Shown in pieces: positions 9,759 through 18,958 of a stretch of DNA of 64,000 bases. Made by a program: the position numbers and the translations under genes. Position 1 is the stretch's first letter, and each line of letters begins with the position of its first letter. Source of the stretch: Chroococcidiopsis sp. TS-821 (lineage in GTDB: Bacteria > Cyanobacteriota > Cyanobacteriia > Cyanobacteriales > Chroococcidiopsidaceae); the NCBI RefSeq assembly GCF_002939305.1, contig NZ_MVDI01000003.1, positions 124,001 to 188,000 on the forward strand. Reading direction: 5' to 3'. The notes under the pieces are model-generated. The model saw only the letters and a list, made by a program, of their open reading frames with translations, did no database searches and had not been told where the DNA came from.

Positions 9759-10277
9759 TTAGGCTACAGCATTAGCCGCACGGTCAAAGTATCCTGCGAG
9801 TTCCGACATTAACTGACTGCAATCACCTTGGGTAATTCCGTTGGGGTCGTTAGCAATCGCAATTGCTTTCTCTTTCATCTTGCGAATTCCAGAAGCTACC
9901 GCATCACCAGGAGTACCAAGTGCTTGATAAGTTTCGCGCAGACCGTTTAAGCAGCGATCGTCCATCACGCTAGCATCGCCTGCTAGTACCGAGTAAGTGA
10001 CGTAGCGCAAAATAAATCCCATGTCACGAATACAAGCAGCTTGGTTGCGATTGTGGAAACAAGCACCACCAGCATTGAATATTTGTGGACGCTCAGCTAC
10101 TAGATCGCGATAAGCATTTGCCACAATTGTAGAAGCATTGCTTGTCAATCGGTTAACCACATCTAAACGCTTGTTACTATCAGAAACCATCGCTGATAGC
10201 CCATTGAGTTCGTCATTGCTGAGGTAAGAACCTTTTCTATCGGCTTGTTCAACTACCCGCGAAAAAGCATCTAGCAT
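9759..10277 (-). CDS. pecB: Phycoerythrocyanin beta subunit
   Basis: 172-aa beta chain with two phycocyanobilin cysteines, Cys82 ([20 protein letters not shown]) and Cys153 ([14 protein letters not shown]). Residue 72 is alanine (GGACFHNRN) rather than the asparagine that is methylated in CpcB. It is the first gene of the pec operon, with a ~590 bp upstream gap. Confidence 0.97.
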   Translation of the reverse strand: MLDAFSRVVEQADRKGSYLSNDELNGLSAMVSDSNKRLDVVNRLTSNASTIVANAYRDLVAERPQIFNAGGACFHNRNQAACIRDMGFILRYVTYSVLAGDASVMDDRCLNGLRETYQALGTPGDAVASGIRKMKEKAIAIANDPNGITQGDCSQLMSELAGYFDRAANAVA

Positions 10278-10869
10278 TTTATTAATTTCTCCTTAATTTA
10301 ATGGCAGCTTAGATCGAGTTTTATAAAGTACTTCAGGAATTAAATAGCTACAAACTACTGCCAACAAAAACTCGCTAACAACGATACTCATTTTTGTTAA
10401 AATATCGTCAGTCGTGAATAATTTAGTAGTTTTGTTCAAAGAATCTTTTTGGCAAAAGAAAGTTTTATGTGCTATAGATTCCTTGCCATTTTTATACAAT
10501 GTGTTTGATATCTTTTTGATTAAAATATATGAGAAAATGTAAATCTAAACCAGTAGAAGAGCTTTTGTTTGCTAGTAACACATTTGAATGTGTTTCTGAT
10601 ATTTTTAAGCGTACAAAAGTAATTATTTGTATACCTTTCTTTACAGTAGCGCAAACAAAATCTTAATGATTAAGACATTAATAGCAGCAGCAACTGCAAG
10701 ACTTGCCGCAAAGCTTTACAAAACATTTAAATCAATACATTTTGTAAAGGTTAATAAAGAATTATAGGAAAAATCCTCATTTTTTAGCAAAAAGATTAGA
10801 TCAATTTATAAAAAATCAATCTAAATCAATAAAACTCTTTTGAGTTTTAGGAAAGCTTTTTAAGCTCTA
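10278..10869. promoter_or_regulatory. 590 bp gap upstream of pecB
   Basis: AT-rich region between the stop of the rluD-like gene and the pecB start. It should contain the pec promoter, which would be read leftwards. I cannot place a confident promoter, and no RNA gene or domain-bearing frame is visible. A 33-codon plus-strand frame at 10666-10767 was considered and not accepted. Confidence 0.4.
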
Positions 10870-11856
10870 CTAACGAATAGTGGTTCGGCGACGGAGGACT
10901 TCCAGGAGTGTGGCAAAAGTGGCTGGTAAAGGTGCAATCGCTTCAATTGTTTCTCCAGTAACGGGATGCTGCAACCTCAGTTTCCAAGCGTGGAGTGCTT
11001 GTCCAGGAAGATTCACCCCAACCGAATGACCCGAACTATAAACGGGGTCTCCAACAATCGGATGACCTAACGCAGCACAATGAACGCGAATTTGATGGGT
11101 ACGCCCTGTTTCTAACTGAAAGTGCATCAGCGTATAGTTACCTAATCGCTCTTGAATTTGCCAGTGTGTAATTGCAGAACGTCCCCCTTTCTCTACAGGG
11201 ATAACAGCCATTTTCTTGCGATCCACTGGATGACGACCGATGGGAAGAGCAACTGTACCACTTTCCGATTTCGGAACGCCGTAGACTACACCAAGATATT
11301 CTCTACGTGCAGTTTTTGCTTTCAGTTGTGCTTGCAGATGTTGTTGCGCAAAGTCGGTTTTGGCGATCGCGATCGCACCTGTCGTATCCTTATCTAAGCG
11401 ATGCACAATGCCAGGGCGCTGTACGCCGCCAATTCCAGGTAAGTTAGAACAGTGGGCGAGTAAAGCATTGACTAACGTACCTCCAGCATGACCTGGTGCA
11501 GGGTGAACGACTAACCCTACTGGTTTGTTAATAATCAACAGCGCGTCGTCTTCATAAAGAATGTCTAGCGGAATTTCTTCTGGTTGCAAATCCAGTGGTT
11601 CTGCGTCAGGAATCTCAACTGTAATGCGATCGCCTGGTTTTACCGCGATTTTTTTGGACGTACAAACTCGCTCGTTGAGTTGTATTTGTCCTTGTTCGAT
11701 CAAGTGTTGAATGCGCGATCGCGACAAATCAGGCAATTGTTGTGCTAAATAACGGTCGAGGCGATCGCCTTTGGTTTGAACTTGAATATTTACGCTTGAC
11801 TGAGAAATACAAACTCTATTGAACTCACCCATTTCTATTGTGGCGCGAATCGACAT
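10870..11856 (-). CDS. RluA/RluD-family 23S rRNA pseudouridine synthase
   Basis: Isomerises uridine to pseudouridine in large-subunit rRNA. This 328-aa protein has an N-terminal S4 RNA-binding domain (RLDRYLAQQLPDLSRSRIQH, IQLNERV at ~30-75) followed by the synthase domain. The family motif with the catalytic aspartate is HRLDKDTTGAIAIAK, and LETGRTHQIRVH is the second family motif. RluD would fit the S4 domain and length, but the exact target uridines cannot be told from sequence. The start could be ~8 codons further in (MGEFNRV). Confidence 0.92.
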   Translation of the reverse strand: MSIRATIEMGEFNRVCISQSSVNIQVQTKGDRLDRYLAQQLPDLSRSRIQHLIEQGQIQLNERVCTSKKIAVKPGDRITVEIPDAEPLDLQPEEIPLDILYEDDALLIINKPVGLVVHPAPGHAGGTLVNALLAHCSNLPGIGGVQRPGIVHRLDKDTTGAIAIAKTDFAQQHLQAQLKAKTARREYLGVVYGVPKSESGTVALPIGRHPVDRKKMAVIPVEKGGRSAITHWQIQERLGNYTLMHFQLETGRTHQIRVHCAALGHPIVGDPVYSSGHSVGVNLPGQALHAWKLRLQHPVTGETIEAIAPLPATFATLLEVLRRRTTIR

Positions 11857-11920
11857 ATATCGCGCTTTTTATATGAGGTTTTATAAGAATAAGTAGTCTT
11901 ACCCATCAACCGATCGCCAG

Positions 11921-12688
11921 TTACCCAGGACGACAACCAGACAAGACTTCGTGCAGCATAACAACTTTGCCAATCACTGCGATCGCTGGTGCGCTGAATT
12001 CTTTCTCTTTCATCTGCGTCACTATTGTTGCTAATGTGCCAATCAACTCTTCTTGTTCTGGGCGCGTACCCCAGCGAACTAAAGCGATGGGTGTCTCTAA
12101 ACTCAATCCAGCCGCTTGCAACTGTTCAATGATGTAAGGTAGATTGTGTATTCCCATGTAGATAACAATCGTTTCAGAACCTTGCGCGATCGCCTGCCAA
12201 TTGACGATTGGGCTATACTTGCCTGCAGCTTCGTGACCTGTTACGAATGTGACTGAAGAACTATAGCTACGATGCGTTAACGGAATTCCAGCATAAGCAG
12301 GTGCAGCAATCCCCGAAGTAATTCCAGGAACAACTTCAACGGGAATTCCCGCTTTAACCAAGTCTGCCATTTCCTCGCCACCGCGACCAAAAACAAACGG
12401 ATCGCCGCCTTTTAGGCGTACTACGATTGCATTATCTTGCGCTTTTTCAATCAATAGTTTTGTAATCTCATCTTGAATTAACGAATGACGCCCGCGACGT
12501 TTTCCCGCATGAATCTTTTCCGCTTGCGGGTTAATCATCATCAAAATTGCTGGACTTACTAATGCATCGTAAATGACGACATCTGCACACTCTAGTAATC
12601 CTTTACCTTTTAACGTCATCAATCCTGGATCGCCAGGTCCCGCACCTACCAAATAAACCTTACCCAATTCCTTTGTCTCCACGTGCAT
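11921..12688 (-). CDS. cobA: Uroporphyrinogen-III C-methyltransferase
   Basis: SAM-dependent methylation of uroporphyrinogen III at C2 and C7 to precorrin-2, the branch point to siroheme and cobalamin. The 255-aa protein is a single SUMT domain: VYLVGAGPGDPGLMTLKG at the N-terminus, VVRLKGGDPFVFGRGGEE, VVPGITSGIAAPAYAGIPLT, VIYMGIHNL. It is not fused to CysG-type domains. The chelatase gene lies 6 bp upstream on the same strand, so the two form a siroheme operon. Confidence 0.95.
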   Translation of the reverse strand: MHVETKELGKVYLVGAGPGDPGLMTLKGKGLLECADVVIYDALVSPAILMMINPQAEKIHAGKRRGRHSLIQDEITKLLIEKAQDNAIVVRLKGGDPFVFGRGGEEMADLVKAGIPVEVVPGITSGIAAPAYAGIPLTHRSYSSSVTFVTGHEAAGKYSPIVNWQAIAQGSETIVIYMGIHNLPYIIEQLQAAGLSLETPIALVRWGTRPEQEELIGTLATIVTQMKEKEFSAPAIAVIGKVVMLHEVLSGCRPG

Positions 12689-12694
12689 AATGGT

Positions 12695-13483
12695 TTATTT
12701 TTCAACCAAGTCTCGAATTAAACTGGCTAATTCCGCACTCGCGCCGATTGGTTCTGCTAAATGTAACTTTGTCTCAAAAGATGCTTGTAATTGTGCTACA
12801 AGTTGCGCGATCGCATCAGTAATTCCCCCAGGAAAAAGAAAGTAAGGTAAAATCCCAATTTGGTGATGACCTGTATTCACTAACGCTTGTACGCGTGACT
12901 CCAAACTTGGTGCAACTGCCCAATAAGCATCTACAGCATTCAACTGTTTGGCTATGACTCTTACAGGTTCTTTTGCACCAGGGCGGCGACTGCCGTGGGA
13001 TAATAAAATCCAAGTTGCAGCTTTGTTTTTCATCATTGCTGCTAGTAAACGCACTAAACCAGGATGCGTACCTAGATGCGGTCGTAATTCAAGCGCGACT
13101 TTTTTTCCCAGCGTTTGTTGCGCGATCGCCACTTGTGCGGGAATATCTTCTTTAACGTGCGTTCCTGGTAATAAAAAGACTGGGACGATTTGGACTTTGC
13201 TGTAACCTTGGGCGATCGCGCGAGCGCTAAACTTCTCTATTTGCTGTGCCAATAACAGTGGACTTAGCTCTAAACAGGCTTGACCAACAAGCGGTTGCTT
13301 AGTTGAACTGACGCTGATAGTAGATATACGATGGTGGAGACGACTTTCGTCAAACTGCTGTTGATTACTTGCAGCAACTTGTGCTGACAAGGAGTTAGAG
13401 AGCAATTTTACCAACTGCTGCATAGCAAATCCTGGTCGCGGATCGCGACTTCCATGTGAAACCAGCAAATAAGCAGATGGCAT
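12695..13483 (-). CDS. Sirohydrochlorin chelatase, CbiX/SirB family
   Basis: Inserts Fe (or Co) into sirohydrochlorin for siroheme. The 262-aa protein has two homologous halves, with SAYLLVSHGSRDPRPGF at the N-terminus and WILLSHGSRRPGAKEPV at ~155. The metal-site histidine is in each HGSR motif. VPVFLLPGTHVKEDIPAQV and LPYFLFPGGITD are the equivalent loops. The two-domain length fits the long CbiX form. Co-transcription with cobA suggests a role in siroheme for nitrite and sulfite reductases. Confidence 0.9.
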   Translation of the reverse strand: MPSAYLLVSHGSRDPRPGFAMQQLVKLLSNSLSAQVAASNQQQFDESRLHHRISTISVSSTKQPLVGQACLELSPLLLAQQIEKFSARAIAQGYSKVQIVPVFLLPGTHVKEDIPAQVAIAQQTLGKKVALELRPHLGTHPGLVRLLAAMMKNKAATWILLSHGSRRPGAKEPVRVIAKQLNAVDAYWAVAPSLESRVQALVNTGHHQIGILPYFLFPGGITDAIAQLVAQLQASFETKLHLAEPIGASAELASLIRDLVEK

Positions 13484-13623
13484 TGACTAAATAATATCGA
13501 TATCGTTATCTCTTAGCTATTATAATTAAACTTTATTTCGCATTTGTTCTGTATCATTTTTATCTAGTTTGGATAATTAGAATGCTTGTGAAGGACGTGG
13601 TTAAGCAATAACTTGCTATTAGT

Positions 13624-13656
13624 TAAAAGGTCAGCAGGTTAAATTCCTACTGACCT
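13624..13656 (-). terminator. Rho-independent terminator after Mn catalase
   Basis: Inverted repeat AGGTCAGCAGG / CCTACTGACCT (11 bp, one G-U pair, 7-nt loop). On the minus strand it is followed by a short T run (AAAA at 13625-13628 on the plus strand). It lies just past the catalase stop codon. Confidence 0.7.
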
Positions 13657-13694
13657 ATTCAAATCTACATTTGTATACTTAGAAACTCAGAAGC

Positions 13695-14384
13695 TTATTG
13701 CTTATCAGCAACGGGGTCAGCAATATAACGGAAGGTTGGTTCAGAGTTCCAAGGACCGCGTTCGTCTTGCTTGCCGTTTGTCGATAGATTGTAATAGATA
13801 TCTACTGTTTCATCCGGCTGAATTTCACCGAAGAACGGATCGGTAAGTTTGCCTAGCGAGTCCAAAGCTTTCATGAACATCTGGGTATGAGAGATCTCGC
13901 GCGTTAGGAGATGAACTAAGGTTTTTTTAGTACCTTCGTCAGGAGCCAACTTGATAAGATCTTCATAAGTTTGACGCGCACCCGCTTCTGCCGCAATATT
14001 AGCGCGTAAATCGCGGACTACGTTTCCACCTTCATTGAGATAGGTTGCTGTCCAAGCGTTTCCCTGGCTATCCAAGAAATGAGGTCCCATACCGCGCACA
14101 GCGAACAATGTACTCTTGTAAGCTTCCGTCTGGTCAACATTTTTGGTGTGCGCTTCAATTAGCTTACCAACCATTTCTAGATGACCAAATTCCTCAATTG
14201 CGATATCTTGAAGCATATCCTTGATACCAGGATGCTCAACGTGGAAGGACTGTACCCAGTATTGTAAAGCAGCAGAAAGTTCGCCTGTGGCTCCCCCAAA
14301 CTGCTCTAGCAGTAGCTGTGCAAAACGGGGATTTGCTTCGTCAATATTGACAACGTGAATAGGTTCTTTTTTGTGAAAAAACAC
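13695..14384 (-). CDS. Manganese (non-haem) catalase
   Basis: Di-manganese catalase that disproportionates H2O2, 229 aa. The ferritin-like four-helix bundle shows the metal ligands in the expected order: Glu35 (GATGELSAALQYW), Glu65 and His68 (IAIEEFGHLEMVGKL), Glu133 (NIAAEAGARQTYED) and Glu163 and His166 (LTREISHTQMFMKAL). No signal peptide is visible, so it is probably cytosolic. It stands as a single gene with its own terminator and an unusual inverted-repeat leader. Such catalases are common in desiccation-tolerant cyanobacteria. Confidence 0.94.
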   Translation of the reverse strand: MFFHKKEPIHVVNIDEANPRFAQLLLEQFGGATGELSAALQYWVQSFHVEHPGIKDMLQDIAIEEFGHLEMVGKLIEAHTKNVDQTEAYKSTLFAVRGMGPHFLDSQGNAWTATYLNEGGNVVRDLRANIAAEAGARQTYEDLIKLAPDEGTKKTLVHLLTREISHTQMFMKALDSLGKLTDPFFGEIQPDETVDIYYNLSTNGKQDERGPWNSEPTFRYIADPVADKQ

Positions 14385-14415
14385 AGTGTTTTCCCTCTCT
14401 TTAACTGCGGTGTAT

Positions 14416-14478
14416 TAAATTCAGTTGGATAATTTGTGGTATAATCCGGAAAATCAACCAACTGAAATTTAATTTCAG
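14416..14478. promoter_or_regulatory. Nested inverted repeats upstream of Mn catalase
   Basis: Two overlapping dyads lie upstream of the start at 14384: TCAGTTGG (14421-14428) with CCAACTGA (14458-14465), and the compact CTGAAATT-T-AATTTCAG (14462-14478). They could be an operator or a leader hairpin. Nothing else is recognisable in the 406 bp between the two divergent genes. Confidence 0.45.
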
Positions 14479-14790
14479 ACGGGTTTGTAATCTTTTTAAA
14501 ATGTTAGTCTTAACGGCTAATTTAATACTTACCTCGAAAGAAAGATTTCGCAGTTAAATCTTTCTACCCAAAGTTGGCATCTTTAGGGTTTTTCAAATTT
14601 TTTTCAATTAATCCAGAATCTACTCAAAAGCGTCATTAATAAGGTTATATATTATACATTTAATACCAGGCTAGATAAGAGGATACTTGACCGTAAAACG
14701 AAAGGGAAACAAAAATAATCTACAGAGGTCGATCCAAAATGTAACCAATATAAACAAGCCTGAGTTATTAGAAATAAGGAATAAATACTC

Positions 14791-17634
14791 GTGTTCTTCT
14801 CCAAACGCCGCCAGTGGCTAGCCATTTTATTATTCAGCTTTTGCCTAAGTGGGGTTTTACTATTAAACAGTAGTTGGGCTGCAACACAACCAGAACCTAC
14901 ACAAATCGAGACGACGAATACGTCTGTCGTTAACCAACCACTCTCTATTACAGAAAACGTCCGCAAGACAGTGCTAGAGAATGGGCTAACAGTCTTGACA
15001 AAAGAGGTTCGGACGGCGCCCGTCGTGAGCGTGCAAGTATGGTATCAAATTGGTTCACGGGATGAAGCGCCAGGAGTTAACGGCATCGCGCACCAACTAG
15101 AACATATGTTATTTAAAGGAACGACCGAGCGACCGATTCAGTTTGGACGCTTGTTTAGTGCTTTAGGAAGTGACTCAAACGCGTTTACTAGCTACGACCA
15201 GACAGCTTACTTTGGGACAGTAGAACGCAACAAATTGCAAGCATTACTAGTGCTAGAAGCAGACCGGATGCAAAACGCGTTGATTGACGCAGCGGAACTC
15301 GAAAGCGAAAAACGAGTTGTGATTTCTGAGTTGCAAGGATATGAAAATGACCCAGGGTATCGTCTGAGTCGGGCTGTGATGCGGGCGGTATTTCCTAATA
15401 GCCCTTACGGATTACCTGTCGGTGGGACAAAAGCCGACGTGCAAAACTTTACAGTCGAGCAAGTTCGCGAGTACTACCGCAACTACTACAACCCAAAAAA
15501 TGCAACTTTAGTCGTCGTCGGGGATTTTGATACAGATACAACCTTGGCGACGATCGAAGAAACTTTCGGTAAAATCCCGAATCAAGAGTCAGCGCCTAAC
15601 GCCATCGGTTCAGAGAAACTGCGATCGCTACTCGTTCAAAGTCGCAGACTAGAGTCTAACACGACCAACAAGCCCCAAACTGCCAATGCGCCAATTGTTC
15701 TGCGCGAGCCAGGTGCTGCAGCTTTGATACAAACAGTGTATCCATTACCAACTAATATTAATCATCCTGATGTCCCTGCACTCGATGTGATGGATTACAT
15801 CTTAACTGAAGGTAGGAATTCACGGTTATATCGCGCTTTAATCGAAACGGGCTTAGCAAGCAGTGCGAGAGGATATGTCGCTAGCATGAAATCATCTGGT
15901 TGGTATAGGTTAAGCGCAACTGCCGCACCAGGTCAAGAGTTACCAAAAATTGATAGTGTAATGCAACAGGCGATCGCGCAGTTGCAAACTCAAGGCGTTA
16001 CCCAAGAAGAAGTTAACCGCGCTAAAGCCTTAGTCAAAGCCACAGTTATCTTAAGCAATCGCGATATTACCTCGCAAGCCATGCAACTTGGTTATGACCA
16101 AACAACAGCAGGTAATTATCGTTTTACAGATCGCTACTTAGCCGCCATCGAACAAGTGACACCAGCAGACGTGCAACGCGTTGCCAAGACTTACTTGCAA
16201 CCAGAAAAACGCCGAGTTGGCTTGTTTGAACCGACTGCGATCGCTGCAGAAGATCAATTTCCTGGTGCAGCTGATGCGACGCAAACGCACGAAAGCCTCA
16301 CCGCTGGACCACCTGCTGACCCCGCAGAAGTTGCCAAATACCTACCACCCATCGAATCGGCAACACCAACCGCGCGTCAGTTACCTGAGCAATTTAAACT
16401 GACAAACGGGCTAGAAGTCTTACTTTTACCCGACAAAAGTACGCCAACAGTGACACTGAGTGGCTACATCAAAGCTGGTTCAGAATACGATATTAATGCT
16501 AAAGCAGGACTAGCCGCACTCACCGCAGATAACTTAATGAATGGCACTAAAACGAAAGACGCGCAAGCCTTGGCAGCAGCCTTAGAAAATCGCGGTGCGA
16601 GATTAGAATTCGCAGCTTTTCGGGAAGGAGTTGACGCAACTGGCTACAGCCTAGCGACAGATTTACCAGTTTTAATTGAGACATTTGCAGATGTGATGCA
16701 AAATGCAAACTTCCCTGCGAATGAATTGGAACTTGCACGACAACGCGCTTTGACGAATTTAAAGCTAGAGTTGGATTCACCTGCACAAGTAGCGCGACGC
16801 CAATTTCAACAAACAGTTTATCCGCCAAACCATCCTTACCATAGCTTCCCCACAGCAGAAAGCTTGCAGCAAATTAGTCGCGCAGATGTGATGCGCTTCT
16901 ATCAACAGCACTATCGTCCCGATCAAGTGTTCTTGGCTTTGGTGGGAGACTTTGAACCGCAACAAGTGCGATCGCTTCTCGAACAACAATTTAAAAACTG
17001 GCGGTCTTCAGGTAAACCACCTGCACTCGATTATCCGCAAGTATCGCTACCAAAATCGATAGTACAGCGCAATCCTGTTCTACCTGGTAAGACTCAAGCA
17101 GTTACGTTGATGGGTTATCGCGGAATTGAACGGCGCGATCCGCGCTATTACAGCGCTTTAGTGTTAAATCAAATTTTGGGTGGAGATACGCTATCTAGTC
17201 GCTTAGGAACTGAAATTCGCGATCGCCAAGGTTTAACTTATGGCATTTATAGCTATTTCATAGCAGGAAGAAATCCAGGTCCATTTTTAATTCAAATGCA
17301 AACCTCCCCAGAAGATGCGGCGCGGGCAATTGCTAGCACAACTCAATTGTTACAGCAAGTTCACAATCAAGGCGTTAGTCAAAACGAATTAGACACCGCA
17401 AAGCGATCGCTGACAAGTAGCTATACTGTTTCTTTAGCAAATCCTGATAGCATTGCAACTCAGATTTTGATGAATGCAGTCTATGAACTTGGTACAGCCG
17501 AATTACGTGCTTTTCCACAGAAGATACAATCAGTGACACTTGCTCAAGTCAATCAAGTAGCAAAAGAGTTGTTGCAGCCAAATAATCTTGTTGTCGTTAC
17601 CGCAGGACCTGGAAATACCGCTGCCAACCGCTGA
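14791..17634 (+). CDS. Periplasmic M16 zinc protease, fused two-subunit form
   Basis: Pitrilysin/processing-peptidase family protein of 947 aa with a GTG start. Residues 1-30 look like a signal peptide (LAILLFSFCLSGVLLLNSSW, then A). The first M16 unit has the inverted zinc motif HQLEH at 101-105 and a downstream glutamate helix (ESEKRVVISELQGYE). The second unit (from ~530, FKLTNGLEVLLLPDKSTPTV) has no HxxEH but has RDRQGLTYGIYSYF, the Arg/Tyr region of the non-catalytic partner. It is therefore a fusion of what are often two adjacent genes. Substrates are unknown. Confidence 0.92.
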   Translation: MFFSKRRQWLAILLFSFCLSGVLLLNSSWAATQPEPTQIETTNTSVVNQPLSITENVRKTVLENGLTVLTKEVRTAPVVSVQVWYQIGSRDEAPGVNGIAHQLEHMLFKGTTERPIQFGRLFSALGSDSNAFTSYDQTAYFGTVERNKLQALLVLEADRMQNALIDAAELESEKRVVISELQGYENDPGYRLSRAVMRAVFPNSPYGLPVGGTKADVQNFTVEQVREYYRNYYNPKNATLVVVGDFDTDTTLATIEETFGKIPNQESAPNAIGSEKLRSLLVQSRRLESNTTNKPQTANAPIVLREPGAAALIQTVYPLPTNINHPDVPALDVMDYILTEGRNSRLYRALIETGLASSARGYVASMKSSGWYRLSATAAPGQELPKIDSVMQQAIAQLQTQGVTQEEVNRAKALVKATVILSNRDITSQAMQLGYDQTTAGNYRFTDRYLAAIEQVTPADVQRVAKTYLQPEKRRVGLFEPTAIAAEDQFPGAADATQTHESLTAGPPADPAEVAKYLPPIESATPTARQLPEQFKLTNGLEVLLLPDKSTPTVTLSGYIKAGSEYDINAKAGLAALTADNLMNGTKTKDAQALAAALENRGARLEFAAFREGVDATGYSLATDLPVLIETFADVMQNANFPANELELARQRALTNLKLELDSPAQVARRQFQQTVYPPNHPYHSFPTAESLQQISRADVMRFYQQHYRPDQVFLALVGDFEPQQVRSLLEQQFKNWRSSGKPPALDYPQVSLPKSIVQRNPVLPGKTQAVTLMGYRGIERRDPRYYSALVLNQILGGDTLSSRLGTEIRDRQGLTYGIYSYFIAGRNPGPFLIQMQTSPEDAARAIASTTQLLQQVHNQGVSQNELDTAKRSLTSSYTVSLANPDSIATQILMNAVYELGTAELRAFPQKIQSVTLAQVNQVAKELLQPNNLVVVTAGPGNTAANR

Positions 17635-17795
17635 AAATTGCGATCGCCTGTAGCGAAAAGATAAATTACTTTAGAATAGAAAGGAATACTTTATAAAAAT
17701 GCCGCATCTTTGGCGATCGCACAACTGAATTACAGCAAATTTGCTGTAGTACTCGTCGTCATTCTGAATACCCTCAATCATCACATCGAGATTTC

Positions 17796-18623
17796 ATGAA
17801 CATTCTTAGCAATTTACTATCTCAACCGACTCAAGCCCCGCGTCAGAAAAAGCAACGCAGAGGTATCGAAATTAAATCAGCGCGTGAAATCGAGATCATG
17901 CGTCAATCGGCGAAGATTGTAGCCACAGTGCTCAAAGAAATTTCTGAGATGGTACAGCCAGGAATGACGACAGCTGACTTAGATGCTTACGCAGAAAAAC
18001 GCATCCGCGAAATGGACGCAACTCCAAGCTTCAAAGGCTATCACGGCTTCCCTGGTTCGATTTGTGCAAGTATCAACAACGAAGTTGTCCACGGTATTCC
18101 TAACCCAAAGAAAGTTATTCGTAACGGAGATGTTTTAAAAGTTGATACGGGTGCATACCATCAAGGGTTTCATGGTGACTCGTGCATTACAATTGCGGTT
18201 GGTGATGTCTCTCCTGAAGCTGCTAAATTGATTCGCGTAGCCGAAGAAGCACTATATAAAGGCATTGAACAAGTTAAAGCCGGAAACTACTTGATGGATA
18301 TCGCTGGGGCGATTCAAGACCATGTAGAAGCAAACGGTTTCGTGATTGTCGAAGACTTTACAGGTCATGGTGTCGGTCGTAACCTTCATGAAGAGCCGTC
18401 AGTGTTTAACTTCCGCACGCGCGAAATGCCCAATGTGAAGTTAAGAGCAGGAATGACGCTTGCAATCGAACCAATTTTAAATGCTGGTTCTAAACTGACG
18501 CGGACACTCAGCGATCGCTGGACAGCAGTAACAGTAGATAATTCACTTTCGGCACAGTTCGAGCATACCGTGTTAGTCACTGATAGTGGTTATGAAATTC
18601 TGACGGATCGGACAAAAGTTTAG
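17796..18623 (+). CDS. map: Methionine aminopeptidase, type I
   Basis: Removes the initiator methionine. The 275-aa protein has a ~25-residue basic N-terminal extension before the pita-bread domain. Metal and active-site elements appear in order: [27 protein letters not shown] (two Asp), [14 protein letters not shown] (His), LAIEPIL (Glu), [10 protein letters not shown] (Glu). A strong terminator follows at 18659. Cyanobacteria usually encode several map paralogues, so this may not be the only one. Confidence 0.95.
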   Translation: MNILSNLLSQPTQAPRQKKQRRGIEIKSAREIEIMRQSAKIVATVLKEISEMVQPGMTTADLDAYAEKRIREMDATPSFKGYHGFPGSICASINNEVVHGIPNPKKVIRNGDVLKVDTGAYHQGFHGDSCITIAVGDVSPEAAKLIRVAEEALYKGIEQVKAGNYLMDIAGAIQDHVEANGFVIVEDFTGHGVGRNLHEEPSVFNFRTREMPNVKLRAGMTLAIEPILNAGSKLTRTLSDRWTAVTVDNSLSAQFEHTVLVTDSGYEILTDRTKV

Positions 18624-18658
18624 ACAAGTATTTAACAAGTACTTGATATGTTTGTTTT

Positions 18659-18697
18659 GAGAGGTAAAATTTCTTAACGAGAATTTACCTCTCTTTT
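18659..18697 (+). terminator. Rho-independent terminator after map
   Basis: GAGAGGTAAA (18659-18668) pairs with TTTACCTCTC (18684-18693), and CTTTTG follows. The stem can be extended by further A-T pairs. Confidence 0.8.
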
Positions 18698-18958
18698 GTA
18701 TGAGTTTTTAATAGTTTGATAAGTATTGATCGGTCTACTTTTTCGATGCTCGTGCTGTAGGGGAAATTTTATCTAAAAATGCTTATGGCATCGGGTTCAC
18801 ATAGAGGCAATTCGCGTACTCTATTCAAGAATCTAATAGTAATGAAAGTATAGTTGAGGATCTTGTTAGCTCTCACTTCTGACCGCCGCCCCCTGCTATA
18901 AGATGAAGAATTTCCTGCTAGACTCGTTTGCGAATGCGATCGCGATAGATCAACTCCC

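Noticed and set aside
10666-10767. 33-codon frame (MIKTLIAAATARLAAKLYKT) upstream of pecB
   Set aside because: Amphipathic look, but no clear ribosome binding site and no known family; chance frame in AT-rich DNA cannot be excluded.
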